From Paraburkholderia tagetis (GTDB taxonomy: Bacteria; Pseudomonadota; Gammaproteobacteria; Burkholderiales; Burkholderiaceae): a DNA stretch of 64,000 nucleotides. The translations under genes were made by a program, and so were the position numbers. The notes below the pieces were generated by a model. The model did not search any database and was not told where the DNA came from. It was given only the letters and a program-made list of their open reading frames with translations. Each line of letters starts with the position of its first letter. Positions within the stretch are counted from its first letter, which is position 1. The stretch spans positions 1 to 64,000 of the forward strand of contig NZ_JAKLJA010000023.1 of the NCBI RefSeq assembly GCF_022213065.1, given 5' to 3'. This document shows, in pieces, positions 17,272-26,731 of the stretch.

Positions 17272-18276
17272 ATGACCGAGAATGGCTGGATCGTCGCGAA
17301 CGGTGCGTCGCCGGCCCGCACATTCAACTTCGATCTCACCACCGCTCCCGGGCGGCCTCGCACCGGCGTACAGGCCTGGTTCGAGATACTCCACGACAAT
17401 TACTTCCCGCTCGACGTGAAGGTTGGCCGCGACTTTCGCTCTGGCCTGCTCACGCGCGTCGATATCGGCAACATACGCGCGTGCACGCTGAAGACCGATG
17501 CAATGCTGACCGAGCGCCGCGCGTCGCGTGCCATGCCGGACGGGCGCGACTTCTACGTCGTGGAAATACCGCGGGAAGCGCCAGTGCGGGTTGCACAGCG
17601 CGGCCGCGAAGGCGTCGTGCGTCCGGGTGGCTTTACTGTCGTCAACGGCGCCGAGGCCTACACGTTCGAGACTGCACAGCGCAATGAAGTGCGCACGCTG
17701 CGCATCCCGTGCCGCTCGCTGCGCGCACGCCTGCCAAGCCTCGACGACTGGGTCGCGAAAACATGCGAGCCGAGCCAGCCACTCGTGGCGCTCTTTCTCG
17801 ATTTCGCGGCCTCGTATGGCCAGCATGGTCCTGGGCTTCTGTCGGCGCACCATGACCGCGTGGAGCAGCATCTGCTCGACTTGCTGGTGATGGCGCTCCT
17901 TGGCGCCGACGACACCACCAGCGAAACTTCCGTGCGCAGCGCACACCGGCAGCGGGCCTTGCGGGTCATCGAACAGCACTTCTGCGATCCGGCGCTCGAA
18001 CCGTCCGGCGTCGCGCGCGCGACCGGCGTATCCGAGCGCTATCTGCAGAAGATATTCTCGGAGCGGCGGGAGACTGTCTCGGCGACGATCCGTGAGCGAC
18101 GCATTCTCGAAGCAAAACGTCTTCTCGCGCGCCGCGCACAACTGCGCCTGAGCGTCACGCAGATCGCGTATGCGGTGGGCTTCTCCGATCCCGCCTGGTT
18201 CAGCCGCGTGTTCCGCCAGGCCACGGGTGTCTCGCCCGCCCAGTACGAAGGCGACGCTTCGCAAGCTTCGGCGTAA
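17272..18276 (+). CDS. AraC-family transcription regulator
   Basis: 334-aa regulator. The N-terminal half resembles the AraC_binding_2 domain (VQAWFEILHDNYFPLDVKV, then RDFYVVEIPREAP). The C-terminal double HTH includes SGVARATGVSERYLQKIF and VTQIAYAVGFSDPAWFSRVF with the family RQATGVSP ending. The ATG at 17272 has AAGGAG about 9 nt upstream; ATG 17263 is an in-frame alternative. It precedes a MocR-type regulator and a catabolic cluster, but the target is not clear. Confidence 0.88.
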   Translation: MTENGWIVANGASPARTFNFDLTTAPGRPRTGVQAWFEILHDNYFPLDVKVGRDFRSGLLTRVDIGNIRACTLKTDAMLTERRASRAMPDGRDFYVVEIPREAPVRVAQRGREGVVRPGGFTVVNGAEAYTFETAQRNEVRTLRIPCRSLRARLPSLDDWVAKTCEPSQPLVALFLDFAASYGQHGPGLLSAHHDRVEQHLLDLLVMALLGADDTTSETSVRSAHRQRALRVIEQHFCDPALEPSGVARATGVSERYLQKIFSERRETVSATIRERRILEAKRLLARRAQLRLSVTQIAYAVGFSDPAWFSRVFRQATGVSPAQYEGDASQASA

Positions 18277-18483
18277 GCGGCACTGCGCGGCCCGCATTCT
18301 CCTGACAAAAGCCTTGGTGGGATCGGACGTCGTTTGCCCACCATCAGGCCGCCCCAGTCCAATCTTTTGGGCGCCACTGTGCAAGTGAGCGCCTTTTCCG
18401 CTTTGTAGAGTGCCAATCAACGGGTTCCGTACTGCTGGATTGCGTGCGGCCCCGCGGCACCCTGGAAAAAGAGGAGAGATGCC

Positions 18484-19875
18484 GTGTATACGACCATGCC
18501 CGATACGTCCCGCTCGCTCGTGCAGCGCGTCGTCGATCACTTTCGCACGCTGATCGAAGACGGCAAGCTCCACTCCGGCATGAAGATTCCGTCGATCCGC
18601 AGCTTCGCGGAATCGCATGGCGTCAGCGTATCGACCGTGGTCGATGCCTATGACCGGCTCGTCGCTGATGGCCTGCTGGTGCCACGCCAGAATGCCGGAT
18701 TTTACGTGCGCAGTTTTCAGCACGGCGTACGGCGCCATCACGACGCGCACGGCGACGAAACCACGGGTTTCGACTCGCTTTGGATGCTCAACCGCATCTG
18801 GCAAAACCATCATGTCGAAATCAATCCGGGCTGCGGCTGGATTCCACCGCGCTGGCTGGACGACGAAGGCCTGCGCCGTGCAATGCGCAACATGTCCATC
18901 CATACGAACGGGACGATGGCCAGCTACGGCATGCCCAAGGGATATCTACCACTGCGCTGGAAAATCTCCGACTGGCTCAACCAGCAAGAGGTCTTCTGCC
19001 CGCCGGAGCAGTTGCTGATGACCAGCGGCGCCGCGCACGCGCTCGGCCTCCTGATCCAGTTGCTCATCAAGCCGGGCGACACTGTCTTTGTCGATACGCC
19101 CGGTTACAGCCTGCTGTTCCTGCACCTGAAGCGGCTTGGCGCGAATATCGTCGGTGTGCCATGGACGCCGCTTGGCCCGGACATCGCGGCCCTCGAACAG
19201 TTGCTGCGCGAGCACAAGCCGCGCGCCTGGTTCACGAACCCGCGCCTGCACAACCCAACGGGCGCGTCGTGCTCGACTGCGACCGCGCACCGGATGCTCC
19301 AGCTTGCCACGCGCCACGACTTCCTGATCGTCGAGGACGATGTGTGCGCCGATCTCGACAGTGCGGCACGCCGCCCTCTTGCAAGCATGGACCAACTCGA
19401 GCGCGTGATCTATCTCGGCAGCTTTTCGAAAACGGTCTCTCCGGCCATGCGCGTCGGCTATATCGCCGCCCATCCGGACCTCATCGAGGACCTCACGCAG
19501 TTCAAGATGATCACAGGCCTCACGAGCTCGGAGATCGCCGAGCGCTTCGTCTATCAACTGCTGACCGACGGCCGCCATCGCAAGCATCTCAAGGGGCTGC
19601 GCGATAACCTCTCGCGTGCGCAGGACGAGACGCGGCGCAAGCTCGTTCAGGCCGGCATGGTGTTGTTCAACGACGCGCACGATGGGCTTTTTGTCTGGGC
19701 GCGCCATCCGTCCCATGAAGATTCGCGCGACCTCTCGAACCGCGCGCTCGACAAGGACATCTATCTCGCGCCCGGCCACCTGTTCGCGCACGACGAGGCG
19801 GCTACGCCCTGGCTGCGATTCAATGTCGGCTATTGCGAGCACGATGGACTGTTCGAGTTCCTCGCGCTCGCGTAG
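18484..19875 (+). CDS. MocR-type (GntR-aminotransferase) PLP-dependent regulator
   Basis: 463-aa MocR/PdxR-type fusion. The GntR winged helix is visible as HSGMKIPSIRSFAESHGVSV then TVVDAYDRLVADGLL. The class I aminotransferase domain has NPRLHNPTG, the EDDVCADLD aspartate and the Schiff-base lysine in YLGSFSKTVSPAMRVGY (near residue 314). GTG at 18484 with GAGGAG at about 8 nt spacing is the likely start; Met at 18496 is the alternative. Such regulators bind PLP plus an amino compound. It faces the porin at the end of the catabolic cluster and may respond to an amino intermediate of that pathway. Confidence 0.9.
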   Translation: MYTTMPDTSRSLVQRVVDHFRTLIEDGKLHSGMKIPSIRSFAESHGVSVSTVVDAYDRLVADGLLVPRQNAGFYVRSFQHGVRRHHDAHGDETTGFDSLWMLNRIWQNHHVEINPGCGWIPPRWLDDEGLRRAMRNMSIHTNGTMASYGMPKGYLPLRWKISDWLNQQEVFCPPEQLLMTSGAAHALGLLIQLLIKPGDTVFVDTPGYSLLFLHLKRLGANIVGVPWTPLGPDIAALEQLLREHKPRAWFTNPRLHNPTGASCSTATAHRMLQLATRHDFLIVEDDVCADLDSAARRPLASMDQLERVIYLGSFSKTVSPAMRVGYIAAHPDLIEDLTQFKMITGLTSSEIAERFVYQLLTDGRHRKHLKGLRDNLSRAQDETRRKLVQAGMVLFNDAHDGLFVWARHPSHEDSRDLSNRALDKDIYLAPGHLFAHDEAATPWLRFNVGYCEHDGLFEFLALA

Positions 19876-19936
19876 CGTAGCGTGGCGCAAGCGTGCAAAA
19901 ACCGCCAGCGCCATCTTCGTGCCTCGCCTGCGCCTG

Positions 19937-21073
19937 TTAGAACTGGTGCGTCACGCCGAGCCGCGCCGCGACCTGCCGGCTCGTGCTCGATGGGTTGAAG
20001 CCGGCGATCTGCGCCACAGCCGCCGCGCCCGACGCGTTCTGGAACGCCCCCATCGCATAGACCGAAGTCCGCTTGGAGAGCGCGTATTGCGCGATCAGAT
20101 TGACCTGCTGATACTTCGGCGTGGTGTCGCTCGCGTGCGCGTGCCCGATCGTATACGTGAAACCCGCCCCAAGGAGCAACGCGCTCGTAACCGAGTACGT
20201 GCCCGAGATTTCGTAATTCTGGAACGTCATGTCGCCGCCGCCGAGCGCCGAGCGAAACGCGGTATCGGAGAAGTCCGCCGATACCTTGAGCGAGCCCAAC
20301 GTGTACGATGCGCCCGCCGCGAGCACACTCTGGCTGCGGGCGCGCGCAAGCGCGTCGCCGTATATCGCGTTGGTGAAGCCGCCGCCCGACGTGTAGCCCG
20401 CGACTGCGGTCACCGGATCGTCGACATGCAGATAGCCGACACCCGCGCCAAACGCGCCGCCCGCGTAGGCGATTGCGGCACTCCAGGTCGAATCGGTCGA
20501 AAAAGCGCCCGCGTGGCCACCGGGCGAATAATGGCCCTCGAACGTGATGCCCGCCATCGTCGGGCTCGCATACTTGATCGCGTTGGGCACCGAGAAGCCA
20601 TTGTCGAGGTTGTCCATGTCGTTCGGGTGTGCGAAGTACCAGCCGCCGTATTGCCCATTCAGCGTGAACGATTCCAGCAGATCGACATTCGCATCCCATT
20701 GCCGCCCGAGTGTCAGCGTACCGTATTGAACGGACTGGATGCCAACGTAGGCGTTGCGTGAAAACGCAAGCCCGCCCCCCGCCTGACCGTTGGCGGCGTC
20801 AAAGCCGCTTTCGAGCCGGTAGATCGCGCTCAAGCCCGCGCCCAGATCCTCGGTGCCCTTCAGGCCCCAGCGGCTGCCAAGCGGCACGCCGCTCTGTATC
20901 TGCACGAGCCGCCCGCCGCTGCCCGCCACGGCCTGACCGTTGTTCGCGCTCACCACATTGTTCGCATAGTCGATGCCGAGATCGACCACGCCGTACAGCG
21001 TGACCGAACTCTGCGCGTGCGCACCGCCTGCCAGCAGAACCAGCGGCAGCCCCACACTCAGGTATTTTTTCAT
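19937..21073 (-). CDS. outer-membrane porin (Gram-negative porin family)
   Basis: 378-aa porin. It has a typical signal peptide MKKYLSVGLPLVLLAGGAHA with cleavage before QSSVTLYGVVDLG, a Burkholderia porin signature, then RWGLKGTEDLGAGLSAIYRL and a final beta strand ending LGVTHQF with the C-terminal Phe needed for membrane insertion. The start with GGAAGAG upstream is preferred over a Met four codons earlier. It is last in the minus-strand cluster behind the NCS1 permease, so it probably admits the same substrate. Confidence 0.93.
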   Translation of the reverse strand: MKKYLSVGLPLVLLAGGAHAQSSVTLYGVVDLGIDYANNVVSANNGQAVAGSGGRLVQIQSGVPLGSRWGLKGTEDLGAGLSAIYRLESGFDAANGQAGGGLAFSRNAYVGIQSVQYGTLTLGRQWDANVDLLESFTLNGQYGGWYFAHPNDMDNLDNGFSVPNAIKYASPTMAGITFEGHYSPGGHAGAFSTDSTWSAAIAYAGGAFGAGVGYLHVDDPVTAVAGYTSGGGFTNAIYGDALARARSQSVLAAGASYTLGSLKVSADFSDTAFRSALGGGDMTFQNYEISGTYSVTSALLLGAGFTYTIGHAHASDTTPKYQQVNLIAQYALSKRTSVYAMGAFQNASGAAAVAQIAGFNPSSTSRQVAARLGVTHQF

Positions 21074-21154
21074 TGTCTCTTCCATGTTGATTTGATGTTG
21101 AATCGGTGTTCATGGCGCGAGGCCATTGCACCTGCAATCGCCCCGCGTGAACCC

Positions 21155-22513
21155 TTAGAGCGCCACATCGCGCACGAATGCCCCCTTGCCCGCGAGCGAC
21201 AGGGCCGCGCGATAGACGAACGCCGCGCTCACAGCCGCAGCAGGGGCGGAGAACGTCGCGACAGTGCCGCCGAATTCGAGCAGCGCGATGCCGATCGCCG
21301 TTGCTGCGAGCCAGGCCACGAGCCCGCACAAATTGAGCGCGACCACGCGCTCGCGGCGATATTCGATTTGACCGCCAAAAATCTCGTCATAATGCGGCGA
21401 CACGATATGCGTGAGCGCGATCGCCACCCACGCAACGACGAAGATCCCCTGATACGAGAGCGCCTGCAGGATGAAGCTGAAGACGTTCGTGAGCATGAGC
21501 GCGTAGACGAGAGCGCCGGCCACGATCGACCAGACGAATTTCGGCAAATCCAGACCGATCGCACTTTGAAAGAACGCGTGCATGTTCGTCGACGCAAGGT
21601 AGAAGTTCGCCGTATTGATGCGCGTCTGCGTAACCCAGACGAACAACAGCCCACCGAAACCCATCAGCTTGAGCAATGCCATCACGACCGACACCTCGCT
21701 TAACGCGCCCTGAGTCGCGAGCGTGCCCGCGAGAAAGATGCCCGCCACGCCGTTGCAGAGGAAAGTGAACGTGTAGAAGAGCCAACCGAAGTTGAGGTTC
21801 GCGTGATAGCCGGCATCCTGCTTCCTGCCAAAGCGCGCGTAGTCCCACGTGTACATCATGAGAATCCATACGCCCATGAACGCAGTGAAGCAGTTCCACC
21901 AGCCATGCGCCGGCGCGCCTCCTGCCGGGCCGAGATGCAACCAGGCACTGTGCTCGCCGCTCGCGGCAAACGCGGCGATCAGCGCGGCAACGAGGCCTAT
22001 CAGGTAGAACGGCAGCAACACGCCGTTGAACTTGTCGAGCCAGCGCTGCACGCTGCCGAACACGAGCAGCACGCTATAGGTCACGACGATTAGATAGGCC
22101 AGATGCAACGAGACGGCCGGAAAGTAAGCGTTGATCGCGATGGCGATCACCGAGCCTTCGAACAGCGCATAGTAAATCGCCGTTGCGAAGAAGATCAGTG
22201 TCGCAAGCGGCGCGCCGAAGCTGCCGAACACGACGCGCGAAAAGAGCGCGACCGACAATCCGCTCGAGATCGCGAACCGCACGATCACCCGGTTGATCAC
22301 GCTGTAGACAGCGACCGACAGCGCGAGCCCGATCAGCGCATTGACGGTACCGAAATGAATCGCGAGCGTGGCGGACACCACGAGCCAGAACATCGCGCTG
22401 CAAATTGCCCACCACGCCATCGTCAACGAGCTTCTCGACATGCGCGCATCGTCCGGAACCGGGCTTGCGGCATAGCTGCCATCGTGCTTGTCCGCATTGG
22501 CTTTCAGCTCCAT
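21155..22513 (-). CDS. NCS1-family (purine/cytosine/hydantoin/allantoin-type) permease
   Basis: 452-aa transporter with about 12 hydrophobic segments. Features include SGLSVALFSRVVFGSFGAP and the PFYLIGLVAALIAAFAA segment. NCS1 transporters carry small nitrogen heterocycles such as allantoin, hydantoin, cytosine or uracil, driven by Na+ or H+. The Met at 22513 with a GGAGGA ribosome site is preferred. It is sandwiched between hydantoinase subunit A and the porin, supporting uptake of a cyclic amide or imide for those enzymes. Confidence 0.87.
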   Translation of the reverse strand: MELKANADKHDGSYAASPVPDDARMSRSSLTMAWWAICSAMFWLVVSATLAIHFGTVNALIGLALSVAVYSVINRVIVRFAISSGLSVALFSRVVFGSFGAPLATLIFFATAIYYALFEGSVIAIAINAYFPAVSLHLAYLIVVTYSVLLVFGSVQRWLDKFNGVLLPFYLIGLVAALIAAFAASGEHSAWLHLGPAGGAPAHGWWNCFTAFMGVWILMMYTWDYARFGRKQDAGYHANLNFGWLFYTFTFLCNGVAGIFLAGTLATQGALSEVSVVMALLKLMGFGGLLFVWVTQTRINTANFYLASTNMHAFFQSAIGLDLPKFVWSIVAGALVYALMLTNVFSFILQALSYQGIFVVAWVAIALTHIVSPHYDEIFGGQIEYRRERVVALNLCGLVAWLAATAIGIALLEFGGTVATFSAPAAAVSAAFVYRAALSLAGKGAFVRDVAL

Positions 22514-22615
22514 AAGTCCTCCGAAATAAATTGAATAAAATGGGCAAGCGCATACACCCACTTGCCCCATCGTCTGGCGAGCCGCGCGACACACGGCCCG
22601 CCAGGCCGTTGCGCA

Positions 22616-24715
22616 TCAGACCGCGTCTGAAGCGTCCGTCAGGACATAGACGCCCGTAGCGTCAAGGCACGCACTCCACTGCGGCGGCAACACAATCGAG
22701 GTCGTCACCTCCTCGATGACCGCGGGTCCGGCGATCACGTCGCCCGCACCCAGCAACGTGCCGTCGTAGACCGGCGCATGCACGGTTTCGATGTCCTGCC
22801 CGCACCCGAAGATCATGCTGCGCCGCGCCTTGATGGCGAGGTCCACGTCACCCGATCCGGTTTCGATGGTTTGCACTGGCGGCTGGTCGAGCACGCCATA
22901 CACCGTGCTTTCGATGTTCACGATCTCCACCTGGCTTTCCGGCTCCGCGTACGTGAAGAGCTGCTTGTGCCGATCGTCGAACAACTCGCGGATGCGGCCG
23001 ATGGTCTCATCGCTCACCTCCATGGCGCCGATGTTCACCGAGCACTCGTGCACCTGCCCGCAATAGCGCATGTCGAGCTGGCGCTCGACCTGAATGCGCT
23101 CGCGCGGGAAGCCCTCGCTTTCGAGCGCGGCGAGCGCGTCGGCCTCGAGCCGCTCGAACTGCCGCTGCACACGCTCGAACGAAGTGTGCGGCTCGATGCG
23201 CATCGGGCACGCCGCCATGTAGTTGTATTTGACGTCGGAAAGCAGTTGCCCGAACGCGCACAGACCCGAGGCCAGCTTGGGGACCAGCACCGTCTTGACG
23301 CCGATCTCGCGCGCGAGGCCCGCGATGTGCAGCGAGGTTGCGCCACCAGCGGCGATCAGGACGAAGTCGCGCGGGTCATAGCCGCGCTCGATCGACACCC
23401 GCCGGATACCGTTGATCATGTTCACGTTGACGATGTTGTAGATGCCGTATGCCGCCTTGCCAACGCCGATCCCGAGCGGCTTGGCGATCTGCGTTTCGAT
23501 TGCGGCATGCGAAGCGTTGCCGTCGATCGTCACGCGGCCGCCGAGCAGCGACTCCGGATTCAGATAGCCGAGCACGACGTTCGCGTCGGTTACCGTCGGC
23601 TCCACGCCGCCGCGCATGTAGCACGCCGGTCCAGGCACGGCGCCCGCGCTCTGCGGGCCAACCTTCAGCAGCCCCATCGCGTCGATCCACGCAATCGAGC
23701 CACCGCCCGCGCCAAGCGTCTCGACTTGAATCATTGGCGTGCCGATGCGGTAGCGCAGAAAATCGATGTCCTTGCTCACGTTCGTCGCGCCGTCCTTCGT
23801 CAGCGTGATATCGAACGACGTGCCGCCCATGTCGACAGTGATGAGATTGCGGTAACCAAATGGCCTGGCGACGAACAGCGCCGCGCGCGGCGCGGACGCC
23901 GGCCCCGAGTTGATCGCATTGACGGCGCGCGCGGCCATCGCGGCCGGCGACGCCATGCCGCCGTTCGATTGATAGAAGCGCACCGGCGACTGAACGCCGT
24001 TATCAAGGTAGAACCGTTCGATACGGCTTACGTAACGCGACAGCACGGGTCCAAGATAGGCGTTCACTACGGTCGTGGAGGTGCGCGTGTACTCACGCAT
24101 CTGCGGAAACACTTCAAGCCCTGCCGACACGTAGACATCAGGCAACATCTCGCGCACGATCTGTGCGGCGCGCCGCTCGTGAGCACCATTGGCCACCGAC
24201 CATAAGAACGAGATCGCGACGGCTTCCACGCCTTCGCGGCGGAACAGTTCGCACGCGGCGCGCACGTCGTCCTCGTTCAGCGGCGTGTGCACGGTGCCGT
24301 CCGCGAGGACGCGCTCGCGGATCGGTCTGCGCAAGTAGCGCTCGACGAGCATCTTCGCGGCCGGATAGCAGGCGTCGTAGCGGTGGCCCTCCTCCTTGTG
24401 CCCAAGGCGGATTTCGAGCGAGTCCTCATGACCGGCCGTGCAGATAAGCCCGGTTTTCACACCCTTGTGCTGGATCAGCGCGTTCAGCGCGACCGTCGTG
24501 CCGTTGACGCACAGGTCCAGATTCGAAAGGATTTGCCCGACCGGCTGGCCAAGCGCCTGCGCAATCTGTCCGAGGCCGTCCGCAATGGCGCGGGTGCCGT
24601 CCTCGGGCGTCGACGTGGCCTTGAACAGGCGCATCTGACCTGCGCCGTCCGCGAGAACGAAATCCGTAAATGTGCCGCCTGCATCAACGCCCAGGCGATA
24701 TTGCTTGCTGTTCAT
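22616..24715 (-). CDS. hydantoinase/oxoprolinase subunit A (HyuA family)
   Basis: 699-aa ATP-dependent amidohydrolase subunit. Its N-terminus LGVDAGGTFTDFVLADG is the actin/ASKHA-type phosphate loop, and later motifs include the DMGGTSFDITL loop, GPQSAGAVPGPACYMRGG and GGATSLHIAGLARE. The family covers N-methylhydantoinase, 5-oxoprolinase, acetophenone/acetone carboxylases and the lactam hydrolase OplA. The AAGGAG site is good and the gene starts 21 bases after the subunit B stop. It probably opens a cyclic amide with ATP use. The substrate cannot be set from sequence alone. Confidence 0.9.
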   Translation of the reverse strand: MNSKQYRLGVDAGGTFTDFVLADGAGQMRLFKATSTPEDGTRAIADGLGQIAQALGQPVGQILSNLDLCVNGTTVALNALIQHKGVKTGLICTAGHEDSLEIRLGHKEEGHRYDACYPAAKMLVERYLRRPIRERVLADGTVHTPLNEDDVRAACELFRREGVEAVAISFLWSVANGAHERRAAQIVREMLPDVYVSAGLEVFPQMREYTRTSTTVVNAYLGPVLSRYVSRIERFYLDNGVQSPVRFYQSNGGMASPAAMAARAVNAINSGPASAPRAALFVARPFGYRNLITVDMGGTSFDITLTKDGATNVSKDIDFLRYRIGTPMIQVETLGAGGGSIAWIDAMGLLKVGPQSAGAVPGPACYMRGGVEPTVTDANVVLGYLNPESLLGGRVTIDGNASHAAIETQIAKPLGIGVGKAAYGIYNIVNVNMINGIRRVSIERGYDPRDFVLIAAGGATSLHIAGLAREIGVKTVLVPKLASGLCAFGQLLSDVKYNYMAACPMRIEPHTSFERVQRQFERLEADALAALESEGFPRERIQVERQLDMRYCGQVHECSVNIGAMEVSDETIGRIRELFDDRHKQLFTYAEPESQVEIVNIESTVYGVLDQPPVQTIETGSGDVDLAIKARRSMIFGCGQDIETVHAPVYDGTLLGAGDVIAGPAVIEEVTTSIVLPPQWSACLDATGVYVLTDASDAV

Positions 24716-24736
24716 GTCATCTCCTTCGTCTTGCGG

Positions 24737-26488
24737 TTAGCGGCTGCTGGCGCGCAGCACATCGGTGGCCGCGCGGTCCACGCGCAGACTCTCTTCGTCG
24801 ATCACCACCCTGTACTCGGCGCGCGCCGCGCCAATCGAAACAATCCCGTTGCGCACGTCTGTCGCGACCTGCTCGGGATCGCGCAGCAGCGGCGAGCCCC
24901 AGCCGCCGCCACCGGGGTTGTACGTGGCGAGGCAATAACCGTCGCGCACCGTCATCACCGCGTTTTCCTGATGCGATTCGATCACCTTGCCGTGGCGCTT
25001 CAGATCGACCCGGCCGAGCTTGGTCTGCGGCAAGGCGCTCGATGCACCGTTGGCGCCGATCGCCGGCAGCTTGCGCCCTTCCCCGAAGCTCACAACCGTC
25101 ATCTCATGGCCGATCGGCTCGACCTCCCAGACCGTGCCGCTGCCGCCGCGATATTGGCCCGCCCCGGCACTGTCCGTGACCAGCCCGTAACGATGGATCA
25201 GGATGGGATACGAGTATTCGAGCGTCTCGATGTCGCCGGAATAAAGCGCGCCGAAACAGGACTGCGGACCGCACGCGTGCCAGCCGTCCATGTAGCCGGT
25301 CGCGCCCGCCCCCGACACGAGTGACGCCAACACCATCGTGACGTATTCCTCATCATTTCTTTGATCGTGTCCCGCAATGTTCACCCCACTGGAATGCCCC
25401 CAGGAGCCCACAGCGCGTTCGGGCTGCGCCTTTTCCAGCGCAAGGCGCACCGCGTCGGCGAGCGTTTCCATTGGCGTCGTCGTGCAGTTCACGTGCGGCG
25501 CGGGCTCGCGTGCGTTGCACAACGTCCCCTTGGGTCCAAGATCGACGCTCACACAGCGGTAGAGCCCCTCGTTGTACGGCGGATCGAGCTGGGCGAACAT
25601 CATCAGGCCAAGGTAGACGCCCGAGATCGAATTGCCTTCGTAGGAGTTGATGAAATAGGGAATTTGCGGCGGGCTCTCGATGCGGATTCTGCACGTATCC
25701 GCGGCGATGTCCACGGTCGCCTTGATCACGATCTCGCCGAAGCCGTGGCCGGAATCCTCGAGAGTCGCGCTCGCCTCATAGGTGCCGTCCGGGACCGCAC
25801 GAATAATCTGGCGCATATGGCGATCGGCCATGTCCATCAACTCGTCGATACAGGAACGCACCGTCTCGACACCGTATTTGTCGAGCAGCGCGATCAGGTT
25901 GCGCGCGCCAACGTTGACCGCGCCAAGCTGTGCCTTCAGATCGCCCTCCTGGTCGCGGCGCGAGCGCATGTTGCTCAGCATGAAATTGACCATGTCGTAG
26001 CGCTCGACGCCGCGATCCCACAGCTTGACGGGCGGAATGCGCAGTCCCTCTGCGTAGATCTCCTTCGCGTCCGGGTTGTAGCCCGCTGGCACCGGACCGC
26101 CGATGTCGGTCACGTGGCCCTTGCACACCGTCCAGAACACCAGCTCGCCTTTGTAGAACACCGGCTTGTACATGCAGCAATCGACGATGTGGCTGCCTTT
26201 GTAGACCGGGTCGTTGTGGTAAATGATGTCGCCATCGTGCAGGTCGTCACCGAAGAAGCGTGCGACCTCCTTCATGGCTGGAATCAGCCCGCCGAGGTGA
26301 ATCGGAATATCCTGGCCTTGCAGGACCATCTCCGGGCGTTCGTTGAAGATCGCATTGCTGTAATCGTGTGCGACGTTGAACACACTCGAGCGCGCGGTCT
26401 TCTCCAGCGTCATGGTCATCTCGCGCTGAGTGGTCTCGAGCACGCCGCGCACGACGGCAAGCGTAATCGGATCGACATCTCGTGCCAT
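24737..26488 (-). CDS. hydantoinase/oxoprolinase subunit B (HyuB family)
   Basis: 583-aa partner subunit. Family marks are DPITLAVVRGVLETTQREM, RSSVFNVAHDYSNAIFNE, a metal-site-like HDGDIIYHNDPVYKGSHIVD, and the C-terminal QYRGGSGTVWEVEPIGHEM with YNPGGGGWGSPLLRDPE. The chosen ATG has GGAGAC about 6 nt upstream; another in-frame ATG lies four codons earlier. About 240 noncoding bases separate it from the lhgO gene, so it may have its own promoter. Together with subunit A it forms the enzyme core of the cluster. Confidence 0.9.
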   Translation of the reverse strand: MARDVDPITLAVVRGVLETTQREMTMTLEKTARSSVFNVAHDYSNAIFNERPEMVLQGQDIPIHLGGLIPAMKEVARFFGDDLHDGDIIYHNDPVYKGSHIVDCCMYKPVFYKGELVFWTVCKGHVTDIGGPVPAGYNPDAKEIYAEGLRIPPVKLWDRGVERYDMVNFMLSNMRSRRDQEGDLKAQLGAVNVGARNLIALLDKYGVETVRSCIDELMDMADRHMRQIIRAVPDGTYEASATLEDSGHGFGEIVIKATVDIAADTCRIRIESPPQIPYFINSYEGNSISGVYLGLMMFAQLDPPYNEGLYRCVSVDLGPKGTLCNAREPAPHVNCTTTPMETLADAVRLALEKAQPERAVGSWGHSSGVNIAGHDQRNDEEYVTMVLASLVSGAGATGYMDGWHACGPQSCFGALYSGDIETLEYSYPILIHRYGLVTDSAGAGQYRGGSGTVWEVEPIGHEMTVVSFGEGRKLPAIGANGASSALPQTKLGRVDLKRHGKVIESHQENAVMTVRDGYCLATYNPGGGGWGSPLLRDPEQVATDVRNGIVSIGAARAEYRVVIDEESLRVDRAATDVLRASSR

Positions 26489-26731
26489 TACTGTCTCCAT
26501 CTGATAAGTGTTTATCCGGGCTACCGATGAGGCGCCCGATCCGTGACGGATGAGAACGAGAGTAGGCAGGCAAAATTGGCCGGACAATGCACAGCGGGCC
26601 GCGTGCGCACGCGTGTTGTGCTGCCGCTGCGGGCCATACACGCGGACTGTGCTGCGGGGGAACCCAGTACACGCAGCAAGCCCGTTCAGCCATAGTGGTG
26701 CCCGCACGCGCCGAGCCGGCGCGCTACCGCG

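Noticed and set aside
17002..18903. Long minus-strand open frame of 633 codons
   Set aside because: It lies fully antisense to the AraC and MocR genes, is Arg/Ala/His-rich without domains, and reflects GC-biased third positions.
22778..24205. Plus-strand open frame of 475 codons
   Set aside because: Antisense shadow of hyuA; no domain or ribosome site.
26560..26590. TGGCC...TTGC sigma54-like motif upstream of hyuB
   Set aside because: The GG-to-GC spacing is two bases too short for a -24/-12 promoter.
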